NCBI GenBank assembly: GCA_014804915.1
Contig: JAAUYW010000096.1
Coordinates: forward strand, 1 to 7,614
DNA: 7,614 bases
Source of the DNA: Desulfovibrio sp.
GTDB taxonomy: Bacteria; Desulfobacterota; Desulfovibrionia; Desulfovibrionales; Desulfovibrionaceae
Direction: 5' to 3'
Below are positions 6,679-7,614 of this stretch, piece after piece. Under the pieces are notes generated by a model, which saw only the letters and a program-made list of their open reading frames with translations, ran no database searches and had not been told where the DNA came from. Position 1 is the stretch's first letter, and every line of letters begins with the position of its first letter. Both the position numbers and the translations under genes were made by a program.

Positions 6679-7209
6679 ATGAATAACGAATATAAAGAAG
6701 CCGTTGATAACGGCAACGTGGCGATGGTGCGAATCGCCCTGTCAAACGAATTGCTGTTTGATCCCAGAGGCGGTTCATTTAACGAGATGCTCGAATATGC
6801 TGTAGAGCACCTCCCCAATCTTTTTGAGGAGAATAAGGACGCCACTTATGTCGTTCCGCCCAAAAATCAGTGGGATGAAGACTTTATGTATGAAGTCAAA
6901 AGTGATATGGACGCAAACTTCTCAAAAGAGAAACTGGCTTTTTATGAGGCTGTTGTGAAGTTTGTAGGGAAAGATAAGGCAATTGAAGTTGAAGAGGAAG
7001 AAACGTTGCCTGAAGTAGAAGATAAGAATGCCCATGAGGAACATCCAACACGAACCATCAAGATTACTAAAGTATCTGGTGGTGTGGCCGTTGGTGGTGC
7101 TATTGTTGCAACTGTAGGAATGTGTACAGGAATGACAGCACTTTCTATAATTGGAGGGGCAATATTCGTGGGTGGTGTTCTTTTGATAATAAATGATAAT
7201 AGAAAGTAA
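6679..7209 (+). CDS. Operon protein with conserved N-terminal domain and C-terminal glycine-rich membrane hairpin
   Basis: The 176-residue protein starts 10 bases after the long dynamin gene. Its first ~100 residues (YKEAVDNGNVAMVRIALSN, then LLFDPRGGSFNEML, later NFSKEKLAFYEAVVKF) follow a pattern I recall from hypothetical proteins of gut bacteria, with an Asp-Pro and a Phe-x-x-Met-Leu-x-Tyr-Ala element; I cannot name the family. A short, strongly acidic linker lies near 103-123. The C-terminal end has two hydrophobic stretches, about 134-150 and 153-171, rich in Gly-Gly and Gly-Ala pairs and separated by a tight turn, followed by a short charged tail. This is the shape of a membrane hairpin whose helices can pack closely. 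It may anchor the dynamins at the membrane or be the membrane-active member of the operon. Both roles are inference. Confidence 0.75.
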   Translation: MNNEYKEAVDNGNVAMVRIALSNELLFDPRGGSFNEMLEYAVEHLPNLFEENKDATYVVPPKNQWDEDFMYEVKSDMDANFSKEKLAFYEAVVKFVGKDKAIEVEEEETLPEVEDKNAHEEHPTRTIKITKVSGGVAVGGAIVATVGMCTGMTALSIIGGAIFVGGVLLIINDNRK

Positions 7210-7212
7210 TCC

Positions 7213-7614
7213 ATGGCGACTATCCACGACAAAAAGAAAAGAAATAGCGAGTTGGATGCACTTCTTAACGGTGCATCCAATGCCAATATATCTCCATCTT
7301 CTGCTACTGTTAATGAACCAGTCGCTGTCGCACAAGTTGTAAAGGAAGATGATCAGGCCGAAATATCGAAACAAAACAAGCTTGAAATACAATCGTATTC
7401 ATCACAAGCCTTACAAGCATTGTCAATGGTAGATGATGTAGTTACGAAAAACTATGTCATGCGACTCTCGGAAATGGATATTGTACCCGTTGACAAAAAC
7501 GAAATAGGTCGAAATACTATCGTGTTTAAAGTAAACAAGATGGTATATGAGAAAGATGAATATGCAACAGAAAAATTTATTAATGCATTAGGAGCAATGA
7601 GCTATGCAGATTGC
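7213..7614 (+). CDS. Unrecognised protein, N-terminal 134 residues, cut by the right edge
   Basis: An ATG three bases after the preceding stop codon opens a frame that runs to the last base of the window without a stop (134 codons). It starts with a basic stretch (HDKKKRNSELDALLNG), then a low-complexity Ser/Ala/Val-rich linker to about residue 50, then a folded-looking helical and beta region containing LQALSMVDDVVTKNY and TIVFKVNKMVYEKDEYATEKF. The last part loosely recalls the leading domain of large ATPases of the HerA/VirB4 kind, but no nucleotide-binding motif is inside the window, so this is only an impression. Spacing and strand put it in the same operon as the dynamins. Its full length and function cannot be judged here. 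Confidence 0.75.
   Translation, partial: MATIHDKKKRNSELDALLNGASNANISPSSATVNEPVAVAQVVKEDDQAEISKQNKLEIQSYSSQALQALSMVDDVVTKNYVMRLSEMDIVPVDKNEIGRNTIVFKVNKMVYEKDEYATEKFINALGAMSYADC

Noticed and set aside
6432..7392. Several minus-strand frames opposite the long dynamin and the hairpin-protein genes
   Set aside because: They lie antisense to genes with clear domains, and their apparent hydrophobic content mirrors the complement of the sense codons.

Overview
The window looks like accessory DNA from a gut-type Bacteroidales (Bacteroides, Phocaeicola, Prevotella, Muribaculaceae or similar). The evidence is a relaxase of the Bacteroides mobilization type, starts without good Shine-Dalgarno sites, AT-rich cargo genes, and two dynamin-like GTPases of a type I associate with this order. 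The exact species cannot be told from the sequence.

Layout: (1) 1-159 is a degenerate tandem array with a strict 8-base period that ends on the base before the relaxase start codon. It is probably cut by the window's left edge. (2) 160-1748 is a mobilization module: a MobA/VirD2-type relaxase with an intact His-rich metal motif, then a coiled-coil, tail-anchored accessory protein 5 bases downstream. Its sampled G+C is about one half. (3) 1749-2279 is a 531-base gap with no convincing gene. It holds small inverted repeats and a weak minus-strand reading frame. (4) 2280-7614 is a tightly packed, AT-richer plus-strand operon. Its genes are a sigma-70/ECF-like factor, a small protein resembling the N-terminal part of an anti-sigma factor, a short dynamin-like GTPase, a full-length dynamin-like GTPase overlapping it by ATGA, a protein ending in a glycine-rich membrane hairpin, and an unrecognised protein that runs off the right edge.

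Reading: the operon looks like cargo next to a mobilization module. The sigma factor and its small partner probably control when the membrane-remodelling GTPase pair and its membrane partner are made. Paired bacterial dynamins act on membranes and some protect cells against phage or membrane damage, so a sigma-gated defence or stress system is the most interesting hypothesis. This is inference: no nuclease, NADase or other classical effector is seen within the window, and the downstream end of the operon is missing.
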